Below are positions 37,696-48,227 of a DNA stretch of 64,000 nt, piece after piece. Below the pieces are notes generated by a model, which saw nothing but the letters and a program-made list of their open reading frames with translations, ran no database searches and was not told the DNA's origin. The position numbers were made by a program, and so were the translations under genes. The DNA lies in contig CP150581.1 of NCBI GenBank assembly GCA_049487715.1, positions 186,001 through 250,000 on the forward strand. Direction: 5' to 3'. The stretch is from Pycnococcus provasolii (Eukaryota; Chlorophyta; Pseudoscourfieldiophyceae; Pseudoscourfieldiales). Position 1 is the first letter of the stretch. Every line of letters begins with the position of its first letter.

Positions 37696-40600
37696 AAACT
37701 CCGAAAGGGGACGTCACGGACCTCAACAACCTCAAGGAAATCGCACGCAAAACACGCGGCGCGCATATATCCGTCACGCAGATTGTCGACGCCATGCGCG
37801 CTGGGAAACAGAACGACCTCGAAACGGGCGCGTCCATTCTATGGACCGTTGCAGAACACGGCGATGACGCAAAACGGGGCGAGATCTGCGCCAACGCACT
37901 CGACGTGCTCGTCGGCATGCTGAAAGACCCGATCAACACCACCAAGTTTGGCTTGCAGTGCGCCGCAGCCGCTCTGTCGTGCGCTCTCAAAGAGAACAAA
38001 GAGTTCGCCGAGGTAGTAAGCAGACGACGCGAGGCTGTGCGAGCGGCTGGTGCTCTCGAGCCGATCGTGCAAATGCTGCAGAGTGGCGACGCGCGATGTA
38101 GGTTAGATGCGGCGGGCTTGCTGGTCAGAATGGTCGCAGACGCAAAGTTCGTGGACGAGGTCATTGCAGTCGGTGCACTCGATCCTCTCGTGGCGATCTT
38201 GCACGTAGACGACGAGGGGCTCTTGACGCTGAATGACGTCAGGGTCGTCGCGTCGGCAGCGATGGCTGTGGCAAATATCGCAAGCCACGGTGACAAGTAC
38301 AGGGCTGCCCTCGTCGACTGTGGAGCTCTCCCGCCACTTGTCGCAATCCTGAGATTTGGGGACGTACACGCAAGGGCGAATGCTGCGACTGCTCTCGCAA
38401 ACTTCTCGTGCGGGTCCACAACTTGCAGAGAAGCACTGCGACAGGCGGGTGCATTCGAGGTGCTCGTTGACTTGGTGCATGATAAAGACGACCGCTTCCG
38501 CAAGCAGGTTTCGCGCGCGCTTTCCGGTTGGGTCGGTAGGATCAAGGATGCTGCGTCTGATACAACAAGACGCGACGACGTGAACTTGGAAGATCTCGCC
38601 ACGCTCATGCAAAAAGGAGACCAGTCGCACAAGGAGACGAGCGCAGCTGTGCTGTGGGCGATTGCACGTACCAGCAACGGGTTGCGACGCGACGAAATCA
38701 TCGCCGCGGATGGAGTGATTGATGTACTAGTGTCTCTCCTCCACAATGGCAGTGACTTCGGAAGAACGTCCGCCGCTGGTGCGCTATCAAATATTATTAA
38801 AGGAAGCGGGCAGTATGGAGATCGGAGACGCGAGGTGGTGTTGGCAGCTGGGGCTCTGGCCCCACTCTTATCTCTCGCGCAAACAGGCAACGAAATGGCC
38901 AAAGAACAAGCCACAGCGGCTTTGTTGAATATCGCGAAAGGTGGTGGGACTTGCAGGGATACTCTTGAAAAGGCGGATGCGTTCGACATACTCCGCAAGA
39001 TTGTCGAAAGCAACGAATTTCAAAAGCCCATGCAGGCATGGCTGACTCGCACGCTGAGTGATGTGGAGCAAGGAGACCCCATTGACGTGATGAAACAGGC
39101 GTCAAGGCATGCAAATAAGCGAGACGAAATCGACGTGAATAGGCTCGTAAATCTCATGAAGCAAGGGAACGACCTCGACAAAGAGACAGGTGCGAGCACG
39201 TTGTGGGCTATCGCGCAGTATAGCGATGGGTCCCGTCGTGACGAGATCTGTGCTGTGGAAGGCTTGTTGGGTGTTCTCGTCGACATGATGAACGAGGGAA
39301 GCGTCTACGGCAAGGCGGCAGCAGTAGGGGCGCTGGCGAATATTTCCAATGGCAGAGGGCTTTCCGCAGCGCGTAGGCGGCTCGAGATTTTGAATGCGGG
39401 AGCGCTGCCGCCGCTTGTGGCTCTAGCTTACGATGAGAATCCGAACCTTACTGAGCAGGCTGCATCTGCTCTCGCCAAGCTGGCGGCGGACAGCGTGGGT
39501 GCATCAGCCATCGTGGAGGCTGGTGCACTCGACCCTCTTCGGAAGATTTTGAGCAAAGGCGAAAATATCAGGGCTATGGCGTCAGTAGCCATGACTGTTG
39601 CGAACCTGGCTGTGCACGGTAATGATATGAAGCAGGCTGTGGTCGACGCTGGAATCATGCCACCGCTGCTCGATATGCTTCGCACAGGCGGAATGAATGA
39701 ATTTGCACAGAACTGTGCTGTGATGGCGCTTGCGAACATGGCACGTGGCGATGAATCTTACCGGCAGGTGCTTGAGGATGCAGGTGCACTTCAGCTACTC
39801 AATGAGCTGGTGACCACATCCTCTTGGGAAAATGTAAGAAATAATGCACGTCGCGCGATTCGATTCAGCACAGGCGAAGAAGAGCTAGTCGACGACCACG
39901 TCGACTATGCTGCGATAGTTGACAAGATGCTCAATGACAGCGACGTCGATCGGATGGATGGCGCCGCCATGTGCAAGCAGGTGCTTAGTAGTGCCCAGCG
40001 CGACGCTCTTGTGTATGCGGGTGCTGCACCACCTTTGATTGCTTTGCTGCGGTGATGGATCTGTGGAAGGCAAAACCATTGCGGCGACGGCAGTTGCTGA
40101 ATTGCTGTTTGGATTTAGTGAGACGCGCCCTCAGGCATTCATCGACGCAGGTGTCGTTGAGCCACTCGTAGCACTGTTACGTGGTGAAAATGGCTACAAC
40201 GACACTGATGGGAAAATCCGCGCCGCATCAGCGATAGAACGCTTGACGTACAGAAATGCCTCACGCGGCGATGCTTTCGTGCAAAGTGGTGCATGCGATA
40301 CTCTCGTCGCACTACTCAGCGACGATAGTGATAGCATGCAGTATCGAGCTGCAAAGGCGCTTTTGGGCATATCGAGCAGCACTGCGCAGAATCGCGAAGC
40401 CGTAATTCGTGCCGATCCGATTCGCCCGTTGGTGGGTCTTCTCAGGGATGGCGCCACCATGGAAATCAAAACGGAAGCTGCGGCGGTGCTCGCACAACTC
40501 CTTTACAGGAACTCACAGGCTGTTGAACAGGCTGTGGATGCTGGTGCAATTCCTTTGATCTCGTCGCTTCTGCTCGACGCGATTGGCGCGAAGACACAAA

Positions 40601-41097
40601 GTCGGGCACTGCTTGTGCTCTCGCACATTGCAAATGTCCCGTCCTCAACGTATCGTAACGCGATTATGGATAACAATGCAGTCGTTGAGCACCTAGTTGC
40701 CCTCTTGGACAGTGACGACGACAATACGACGAAGAGTGCGGCTCGAACGCTTTCATCTCTAACGTACCAGGACTACGGTCGCATCGACGGCGTAGTATCC
40801 GCCGGTGCCGTCCAGGCGTTGGTTTCGCTTTTCAAAAAAAGCGATGTTAGCGGAGGTGTTTTGAGCCACGCATGCGTCACGCTGGCAAACATTGCCGAAA
40901 GCACCGCATCATCGCATCTCGCGATCATGATGGAGGCTGGTGCAGCCACCGTTCTCGAGCCGATTGCACGTGACGATAACACGGCGAAATCTAAGGATGC
41001 TCGATACATCCTTGAGTGCCTAGCAGTTCATAGCAACAACGAAGGTGGTGAAGATGGTGGTAGCAGTGGAATCACACCACCGCAGTGGCCCTCGTGA
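37350..41097 (+). CDS. Large armadillo-repeat protein with one-base frameshift
   Basis: The first ATG is at 37350 (MPSHTHNHSRAMSVLG); an alternative is 37383. The N-terminus is Ser/Arg-rich with RTFAAGPSS and looks like a mitochondrial presequence. A Thr run from an ACG repeat lies at 37664-37693. The rest is tandem armadillo repeats, e.g. GALDPLVAILHVDDEG, CGALPPLVAILRFGDVHA and GALSNIIKGSG. The first frame stops at TGA 40053-40055 directly after AAPPLIALLR. The next frame carries on without a gap as DGSVEGKTIAATAVAELL and continues ARM repeats to 41097. One surplus base at 40051-40053 explains the break, so the intended protein is about 1248 residues. Known ARM proteins are scaffolds; the partner is unknown. 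Convergent with the reductase gene, 54 bp apart. Confidence 0.82.
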
Positions 41098-41150
41098 TTA
41101 ATGTTATATCTGTAATATTTAATTGTTTGTAACTTAGTTTTTAACGTGGC

Positions 41151-42113
41151 TCAAAAGTTACTCAGGAACACATCATCTGCGCCTCCCCAAGCCGACCACT
41201 GCGCCTTGACGTCATCCGACATTTCGCGCTGGCCACACAGTACAACTGCAGTCGCACCTGGACTCGTATCAACGTTCTCCTCGTCTTCGCCAAGCGCCGC
41301 CTGCACACGGCTCGACCAGAGAGCCCGCGATGCGCCTGCCGGCGCGGTTCCACTATCTGCCTGTGAGAAAGCGCACACGACGTCGATTCCGTTCGCCTTC
41401 CACCTGTTTTATTTAGTGCATTTGGTTAGTGACTATTGTTTATCTGCCACGGATGGTTCGAGGTACACTTACGATTCGAAGCGGTCGACAAACGGCATTG
41501 CCTCAGGCGATGCAGCGCCAAAGTACACCGTTACCTTCCCCGATGCGCCGTATGGCTTACTCGGAAGCGACGAATCGATGAGAGACGCGACGGGAGCGGC
41601 GCCCGTGCCAGTGCACACAAAGATGAGATCTTTCGCTGCTTTGGCCGTCTCTTCCGGCTGAAACCCTTTTCCCATGGCAGCAGAGATCTGAACGGAATCT
41701 CCCGCGTTGAGTGCGCATATTTCCCCTGCTGTGTTGTCTCCGGGCTTGATGACAAACTTGAGCGGCGACGACGCCGGCGCCGAGGCGATGGCGAGGTACG
41801 CGACTTTCTCGTCTTCAGGATTGACTTTCATTTGCACGTACTGCCCACTCGCGCAGAATCCGTCGACGATGTCGGTTGGCGCATCCACCTCGACTTCTGT
41901 GAGTCCTTTCGCGCACTCGGAGCTGGACGCGATGGACGCCGCGTGGAAGTCCACGGGATCGCCCCACGCACAAGCAACCCACGACGGCGTGTGACTAGTA
42001 TGCCGCCTATTATTACGACGAGGAAAACCCGGTAGAGCACGGCGAAGTCCGGAAGGCGCGAAGTGCGTGCAAGCGCGCGCATGAACGCGCATGTTCCCTT
42101 TTTGAGCGGACAT
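41151..42113 (-). CDS. PKIWI502-like plastid FAD/NAD(P) oxidoreductase (one intron)
   Basis: Two exons, 42113-41473 and 41403-41151, joined across a 69-nt intron (donor GTAAGT at 41472, acceptor AAAACAG ending 41404). The phase fits exactly and links DRFES to WKANGIDVV. The protein is about 297 residues. An Arg-rich transit-peptide-like N-terminus is followed by a ferredoxin-reductase-type FAD domain (ASGQYVQMKV, VAYLAIASAP, MGKGFQ) and a NAD(P) domain (IFVCTGTGAAPVASLI, TVYFGAAS), ending TAVVLCGQREM...VFLSNF. This order and the LCGQ-x-M ... NF terminus match plant PKIWI502/At1g15140-like chloroplast proteins, whose electron acceptor is not established. The ATG at 42113 is preferred; 42092 is possible. 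Confidence 0.8.
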
Positions 42114-42582
42114 TGGTGGAGGAGTGGCCGGGAAACGGTCTTGTAGATAAGACGAAGATCCGGTCGGGGGATCTGGTTGGGGGTTGGGTCCAATTTTGAA
42201 CTCTGCAAAAGTGAAAAAAAAGGCTTTTTTTAAAAAACCCCAAACCCAAACATCGACGCGCTCGCCCTTCACTGTGGACAGAGGCGATCTCACTTCTCAC
42301 TTCTCATCAGTCATAACTATGTCATGAGTGTGAAGATGTGAGCTCACGTGTTCCACAGCACACTTCATGCATTCAGTTCGCACGCACGTACACGCACGCA
42401 CGCACGCACGCACGTTCGAAGTTCGAACCGACCGACGTCGCGACTCGTGCAAGGGCAGATCGCACACAGATTATTCAGTCACATAAATTGATGGTTACCT
42501 TAATAAGATTACAAACATAAACAAATTTATATACAGGCGCGCCGGGGTTTATTATGGTAGCATACATTTCACGTTTCTTCAG

Positions 42583-44397
42583 TCAGTCGACGTACATGCC
42601 CAAAATTGCCTCCGCCGCTAGCGTCGACTGCTGCTCGTCAGCGCCGTCGACACCCTGAAATGTAAACACCTGCTTGTCCAGGCCCTTCGACACTGCACCA
42701 CGACTCGTAGTAGGCTGACTTGTCGCGGCCATGTCGTCGTCGTCGTCGTCAACCGCAAGCTTCTCAGACACACTCGTGCTCACCATGCTCGGCGTGGGAG
42801 TGAGGTTGCTTGGCAAGCCGTCAAACACTAGCACGAGGCTTTCCACACGAGAAGTCTGACTGGCATGGCCACATGCCGACGATAACACACTCGTCAATGA
42901 CGTGCCCGACTGCGACCAAGTAATCAAGCGAACGCCGCGACGGTCCATCGCGCCACGCAGCTGCTCGAGAGCCATCGCCACGACGTCCATCGCAAACGAG
43001 CCACCGATGCACTGGTGACTGCCAATCCCAAAAGGCAGACCGGTGCCTTGTAGCGGAAGCACGACGCGGTCATCGCGACGTAGCCTCGCACCCGCGCACT
43101 GCGCATTCGCATTCACGCGCCGGCACAACGCGCGCACGGGTAGCGCGAGGGCCACGAGAGACGCCGCCTCGGCGCGAGCGCCGCGAGATGTCGCGTCGGC
43201 GGCAGCATGTGCCGCCGGGTGCGCGTCGGAAATGACAAGGGCGAGAGCACCTCGCGCAATGACGGCGGCGATGGACTCCGCGGCGGACGAAAGCAAGCCG
43301 ACGAGATTGATGGCAAGGCCATCTGAAGTTATGCCTGGCACACTCATGAGCGCCTCGGCGACGCTGTTTCCACCCTTAACAATTGGAAGGCCGTCGTACC
43401 ACGCGCGCGCCTTTGACGCCGCACGCGCCGCGTCGGCCAACACCTGCTCCGCTTGCCAGTCGTCGTCGTCGTCGGGTTCGTAGCCCGTGGCTAGCGCCAT
43501 GCTGGCGTGCAGGTCGCGTGCGCACTCGAGCGCCGTGTCGGCCTTCGACGGCGGTATGCCAAGCAGCATGCAGGCCGCAGCGCGTGCGACGGGAACTGCA
43601 AAGTCGTCCACGGCACACCACGTACTTGACGAGTCGTACACGGCTTTATGCCTGTGCAGGCACCTCCACGCCTCAGCGCGTGCGGCACCAACGGCGAGAG
43701 TTGATCTGAACTGCACGGCGTTCACGAGTGTGCGTCGCAGCGTTGCGTGTTTGTTCCCGTCGAGCCAGCTGACGTGCTCTTCAAGCATGGAAAGCAAGGC
43801 GTCCGTGCCCTTGCTTCTCCGTGCGTGTGGGCAAGCGCTGGATACGAGAGGTGAAAGATTGCTGCTCCACAGCGTTTTCACTTCGACGTTGCTTCGCGAG
43901 TCCACGGGAGACGTCGACGACGACCGCTGAGGGTCCGCGAGTCGATCATCTCCAGCCCCCGCGATGGTGCATACCGCCCCTCGCCCGACGGCGAACCACG
44001 TCTGGGAGTCGTCTGACCACTTCAGCCACGCCGGCGCATTGCGCACGTCGGTCCTTGGTTTCGCCGTTTTCTTCTTCTTCCGTCCATCCTTCGCCGACTT
44101 TCCTGGCGACGGCGTCGACGCCGCCGCCTGTCCCTTTGCGCGTTTGGTCTCACTGTCGCGTTTATCCACCGTGTGTGTTTGTCCGTCGTTTTCCCCGCGT
44201 CGAGGCTCATGCTGCCCTCGTCGTTTCTTTAACAAAGCAAGCGCAAAGCACGCGAGCGCGCAGAGCGGGACTGATGCGCGGGTTGGCGGAGGGCCGAGCG
44301 ACATAAGCCTATGAACAGTAAGGCACCGAGACGCCTTCTTCTTATCGGCATCGCCGTTTTCGTCATGGGTATGGGACGAGCGGAACAGGTGGGCCAT
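42583..44397 (-). CDS. Divergent cytochrome P450-like protein
   Basis: 604 residues from the ATG at 44397. A hydrophobic segment at about 45-56 precedes a highly basic Lys-rich region (60-115). The heme-binding motif LPFGIGSHQCIGGSFAM is clear at about 452-468, keeping F-G-x-G-x-H-x-C-x-G. HATLRRTLVNAV (about 237) resembles the C-helix W/H-x-x-x-R region. Other hallmarks are weak: the I-helix reads LLSSAAESIAAVI instead of A/G-G-x-E/D-T-T, and the K-helix E-x-x-R is not obvious (SLVALALPVRALCRRVN). The short P450 core and H-Q-C-I-G heme loop look bacterial-type. The 120-residue C-terminal tail is acidic/Ser-rich. It may be an atypical or inactive P450. Tandem, same strand, as the reductase, which might supply electrons (inference). 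Confidence 0.68.
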   Translation of the reverse strand: MAHLFRSSHTHDENGDADKKKASRCLTVHRLMSLGPPPTRASVPLCALACFALALLKKRRGQHEPRRGENDGQTHTVDKRDSETKRAKGQAAASTPSPGKSAKDGRKKKKTAKPRTDVRNAPAWLKWSDDSQTWFAVGRGAVCTIAGAGDDRLADPQRSSSTSPVDSRSNVEVKTLWSSNLSPLVSSACPHARRSKGTDALLSMLEEHVSWLDGNKHATLRRTLVNAVQFRSTLAVGAARAEAWRCLHRHKAVYDSSSTWCAVDDFAVPVARAAACMLLGIPPSKADTALECARDLHASMALATGYEPDDDDDWQAEQVLADAARAASKARAWYDGLPIVKGGNSVAEALMSVPGITSDGLAINLVGLLSSAAESIAAVIARGALALVISDAHPAAHAAADATSRGARAEAASLVALALPVRALCRRVNANAQCAGARLRRDDRVVLPLQGTGLPFGIGSHQCIGGSFAMDVVAMALEQLRGAMDRRGVRLITWSQSGTSLTSVLSSACGHASQTSRVESLVLVFDGLPSNLTPTPSMVSTSVSEKLAVDDDDDDMAATSQPTTSRGAVSKGLDKQVFTFQGVDGADEQQSTLAAEAILGMYVD

Positions 44398-44705
44398 GGA
44401 GCGCTAAGCGAAAGTTGCGGCCGGGCCAGTCAACGGCAACAACGTCTGGGACAAGTCTCACGGAGTTCGCTGCCCTAATGATAAGTGCAACCTGCTTGCT
44501 CGCTCGCTTCCTCCCACCTCCTCGGATCCCTAAGAACTGGTACCTGGGAGCGCAGACTTGGTGCCTGGATTCGACGCATTATTTGCCGATGCCAACGAAT
44601 TCACCACCCTACTGCACTCGCTCGTTGGCGCGCACTCCTACAGTGCAGTAGATACCACATGGTCCACGCCACCAAATCCGGTTCTTGACCACCCTCCTCA
44701 CCGGG
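44398..44705. other. Divergent gap P450-RCC1
   Basis: An open, coding-like stretch on the plus strand at 44558-44680 (VPGFDALFADANEFTTLLHS) is in a different frame from the RCC1 exon at 44706. It may be an extra upstream exon, but I cannot place a splice. Otherwise promoter sequence. Confidence 0.4.
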
Positions 44706-46097
44706 ATGCAAGGCTGCCCGTCGCCGTTCCGCCCGTTCGCCGTCCGGGGGGAGGTGTGGTATCCTCAAAAGGCCCTTCTCTGTTCCAACGCCTCCCGCAT
44801 GATGAGTTTGTGGCCCACCTTCGTCCGGCATCTATGTAACATCTGTGTATTTCTGGGGGGAATTCGTGTGTGCCGCGCGTTTTTTTGCTGTCTGTTACCT
44901 TAGATGGTCAACGCAAGCACTGTGTACGCGCACGTCGTCGCGGGTGGCGAGCACGCGCTAGCCACCATAAAGACCGCTGGCTCGGGCAACCAAACCAACG
45001 ACCAGGTCATTGCAGAGGCGGCGACGCCGGGAAAATCGCCGATCGAACGCGCACTGCCGGCGGGGGACGCGCAGGTCGCAACCATAGCGGCGGGCGCGTA
45101 CCACAACCTCGTCGCCACGTCGATGGGGTGCCTCTACGCGTGGGGCGTCGGCGTGTTCCAAGGAAGCAACGCACGCGACGGATGCATACCTGCACTGGGA
45201 CAACGGGGTGCCCTTGACGAAGTGATGACACCCACGCGCGTACACATCGACGGTGGCGAGAAGGCGAAGGCACTTGCGGCTGGGGCGTACCACAGTGTCG
45301 TATTGACAGAAAGCAGAAAGGTGCTCACATTTGGCGCTGCGCAGCTTGGACAACTCGGAAGGAGGCTTACTCGCGCGCAGACGGATGGAAGTGGACTTCC
45401 CGTTGACGACACGCCGGCGGAAGTGAGCGGTTTGCCTGCAAGTTGCGCACCCGTTCGCATTGGCGCGGCATTCTACAACACTTACGTGCTTTGCAAAGGA
45501 AAGGGTGCCTACTGCACCGGCGAGAACCAAAATGGCCAGTGCGGTGCATCGCGAGAACGGAATATACACACGATGTCGTCGATCCCAGAGCTGGAAGGAG
45601 AGGCGCTGGCACAACTTGACGGCGGATATTGTCACACGCTCGCGTTGACGGATGACGGCCGTGTCCTCTCGATGGGTTGCGGCGAGGATGGTCAACGCGG
45701 TTGCGGTGTGATTGCGGACGACGAGACGAGCGTGGGTGCAATCACGGAGGTGGTGTTGCCAGGTAAAGCGAAATCGGTGGCGGCTGGCTTGAACCACTCG
45801 TTAGCGCTCACGCACGCTGGCGACGTATTCGCCTGGGGCTCAAACGAGTATGGCCAGCTCGGCGTCGACGGCGACGAGCCTCGCGCCTCTCCGGTGCGCG
45901 TGGAAGGTCTTCCGAACGACCGAGGCGTTCCCGTTCACATATCCGCGGGGAGCACGCACTCGCACGTCCTTTACCCGGACGGATCCGTGTATTCGTTTGG
46001 CGGTGGCGGCAACGGCCAGCTCATGGACGGCTCCAGCAGCGAGACGCAAGGTACGCCCATACGAGCCGTCGCGCCACAAAGGCAACGAAGTGTGTAA
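44706..46097 (+). CDS. RCC1-repeat (beta-propeller) protein
   Basis: The main exon, 44904-46097, has at least six RCC1 blades: IAAGAYHNLVATSMGCLYAW, LAAGAYHSVVLTESRKVLTF, LDGGYCHTLALTDDGRVLSM, VAAGLNHSLALTHAGDVFAW and ISAGSTHSHVLYPDGSVYSF, with G-Q-L/R-G links. A stop (TAG 44901-44903) sits directly before the ATG at 44904 in the same frame. A 57-nt intron 44847-44903 (donor GTATTT, pyrimidine-rich acceptor ending TTACCTTAG) would remove it and join an upstream exon (ATG at 44706, MQGCPSPFRPFAVRGEVWYP) in phase. Starting at 44904 is the fallback. RCC1 propellers act as Ran exchange factors or scaffolds; the short length and absence of other domains leave the role open. Confidence 0.75.
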
Positions 46098-46295
46098 TTA
46101 CAGTGTATAGAAGTACCATAAGCCAAAGCAGCAGTGCCGTAGCCCTGCTGACCTATGGCGGAACGACAGGAGTCACGTTTTTCCTTTCCTCCAACCCCTA
46201 ATCATTCGGGTGAGTTGGGGGTTTGAGGATCTCTGGGTTATCTTTTTTTGGGACCATCTTCTGCCTGCGACTGATCACTCGAGGCTGCGACGCCG

Positions 46296-47384
46296 ATGTC
46301 GCGCCTTTCGTCTTCGCCTTCGTCTGCGTCCGGGAAAGCGAAAGTGGTGCGCTCGGCTCCTCGCTCTTGCTCGCGCCCGTGCTCGCGCTTCGTGCCGTCT
46401 GCCTCCCTGCGCCTCACACCACTCCCGCTCGACTACGACGACGTCGCGCGCGTCGTGCAGAACGCAATTGCAGATGCGTGCAAGAACAGTACCGCAGCGT
46501 CGTCAACGAACAACGCAGCACCGTCCGTGTACGAGATTGAAATACCCGTCGGAGGTCTCAGAAATGTTCCAGGAGACGTTGAAGGTAACGTCGAGCACAA
46601 CCTGTGCATGGGGCTCATACAAAGATTCGTAGCGACGTTCGAAGCATCTTCAAACAACTGCACAGGACGACGCGCACCGACGGACGTAAGAGGGAAGTGC
46701 TGTGTGCTATTTCCAGACAAAACGGAACTTAAGGTGGCAACAAGTGGACTTGTTGCGGGCTTCAGACAAGGCGCCTTCGACTTCGACGCGCCGTTCCCGA
46801 ACGGAGCGTTCGACGGTGGCAGGTGCACGTATCTTCGTGACCCGTCCGTGTTTACCGAGGTGCCCCAGGTGGCTAAATTTCTCTTTGGCGGAGGCGCAAG
46901 CGGGACGAAGCAGGAAGAAACGATCGCTGCTCGCATTCGCGACGACGACGCGGCGTTTATCGTCGCGTACCCATCCGTAAACATCAGCGATCTCACCGCG
47001 GCTCTCGTCGAGCTTCCAGACGCGATCCAGGAGAGCTCGAGCGCGAGCAGGCCTGTCATCACCGTGAACGCCGAGCTTGACCGAATCCGATCGGGATATT
47101 ATCCCGCCATATGGACGAAGTTTGAGATGGACGAGCTGAGGGAGAGAATGAAGCGCGTCAATGCGATCGCTTACCTTCACAACTTCAAGGGGAGCAAGCC
47201 GGCGGCACTTTGGCGTGTTTTCGACGAGCCTTGGCAGCTGTTGCGGTACAACCCGGATGGCAGCACAACACTGATTTGGATGAGTGAGCCGAACGAGCCG
47301 ATGCCGTCGTTACAGCGTTGCGCTCTTGAGCTGATCCCGAAGTTCTGGGCGAGCCCCGACAGGACACGCGTTCCGAAGGATTGA
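46296..47384 (+). CDS. DUF1995-family plastid protein
   Basis: 362 residues from the ATG at 46296. Residues 1-45 are Ser/Arg/Ala-rich, fitting a chloroplast transit peptide. The body begins LPLDYDDVARVVQNAIADA and VYEIEIPVGGLRNVPGD. It later contains AFIVAYPSVNISDL, RPVITVNAEL with SGYYPAIW, and the C-terminal block YLHNFKGSKPAALWRVFDEP followed by WQLLRYN. This is the pattern of DUF1995 proteins, found in plants, algae and cyanobacteria and including factors for photosystem assembly. The exact paralogue is not identifiable. Single exon; a CATTCGGG motif lies about 90 nt upstream. Confidence 0.72.
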   Translation: MSRLSSSPSSASGKAKVVRSAPRSCSRPCSRFVPSASLRLTPLPLDYDDVARVVQNAIADACKNSTAASSTNNAAPSVYEIEIPVGGLRNVPGDVEGNVEHNLCMGLIQRFVATFEASSNNCTGRRAPTDVRGKCCVLFPDKTELKVATSGLVAGFRQGAFDFDAPFPNGAFDGGRCTYLRDPSVFTEVPQVAKFLFGGGASGTKQEETIAARIRDDDAAFIVAYPSVNISDLTAALVELPDAIQESSSASRPVITVNAELDRIRSGYYPAIWTKFEMDELRERMKRVNAIAYLHNFKGSKPAALWRVFDEPWQLLRYNPDGSTTLIWMSEPNEPMPSLQRCALELIPKFWASPDRTRVPKD

Positions 47385-48227
47385 AACTCAGATCGTTCGT
47401 TCCATAATGTAATTGAGTTTACTTCGTCCAACGGTCGTCTAGTTACACCACCACTCATACCATTCAGCGGCGCCACTCAGCAGCGCGTATTTTCCAGCCT
47501 TAACACGCGCAGGCCGCAGGAGCCGCACGTATATGTCACAAGTCACAGCACGCATGAGCTTTGCGTCCGGGCTACCCCCAATACATGCATGACGTCACGT
47601 GAGACGTGATATCCATAGCTTACAGGGCAATATGCTGTAGACCCAACTAACGTAAGGTTAGCCTCATGCACCTCCTCGCCTTGCGGTTTGTGATGGTCAA
47701 ATCTCCAGGCTGAAATGACGAAGTCGGCGTTTTCCGCTCCGTTGAGCCGTCTGGTTCCTTCTGTAGATTTTCCACGTGGTCAACGCGGCGGCCTTCCGTG
47801 TGAGCCTCCGGAGATTGAGAGAGAGAACGTGGCAGATACCTACTCTATTGGTCTCTATGGTAGACTAGGGACTTGCGCCCGACCACCCGCGACTTCAAGC
47901 CTGAGCCGGGCGGGAGGACGGGCGGAGCTCAATAATAGTCTAGCAAATATGGCCCCCAGTCACGAGTCTCCCGACATCAACACGTCCGTCCGCCATCCGA
48001 GTACGAGACAAGTGGCACACAAGCACAGGCAACAGGGTATGATACGTCCGAGACCAGTGATAGTTATTCGCTGAAATAAGCACTGACTCACTGGGTACAG
48101 GTAAAGGTCTGGCCGGCCTGTGCACACCCCCGGGGGGCCCTCCCTTTTTTCCCAAGGCAACCAACTCCCCGACACCTAACCTTAGCGTAGATACGTATAG
48201 TCATAGCACGCTCGGCCGTGGCGAACC
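47385..48227. other. Gene-free gap upstream of HRGP gene
   Basis: No supported gene; ORFs at 47715-48074 lack domains. It contains an ATAGTCTAG motif at 47935-47943. The final 150 nt are probably leader of the gene at 48228. Confidence 0.55.

Noticed and set aside
42366-42412. (ACGC)n stretch as a regulatory array
   Set aside because: A simple microsatellite upstream of the reductase gene with no relation to other upstream regions.
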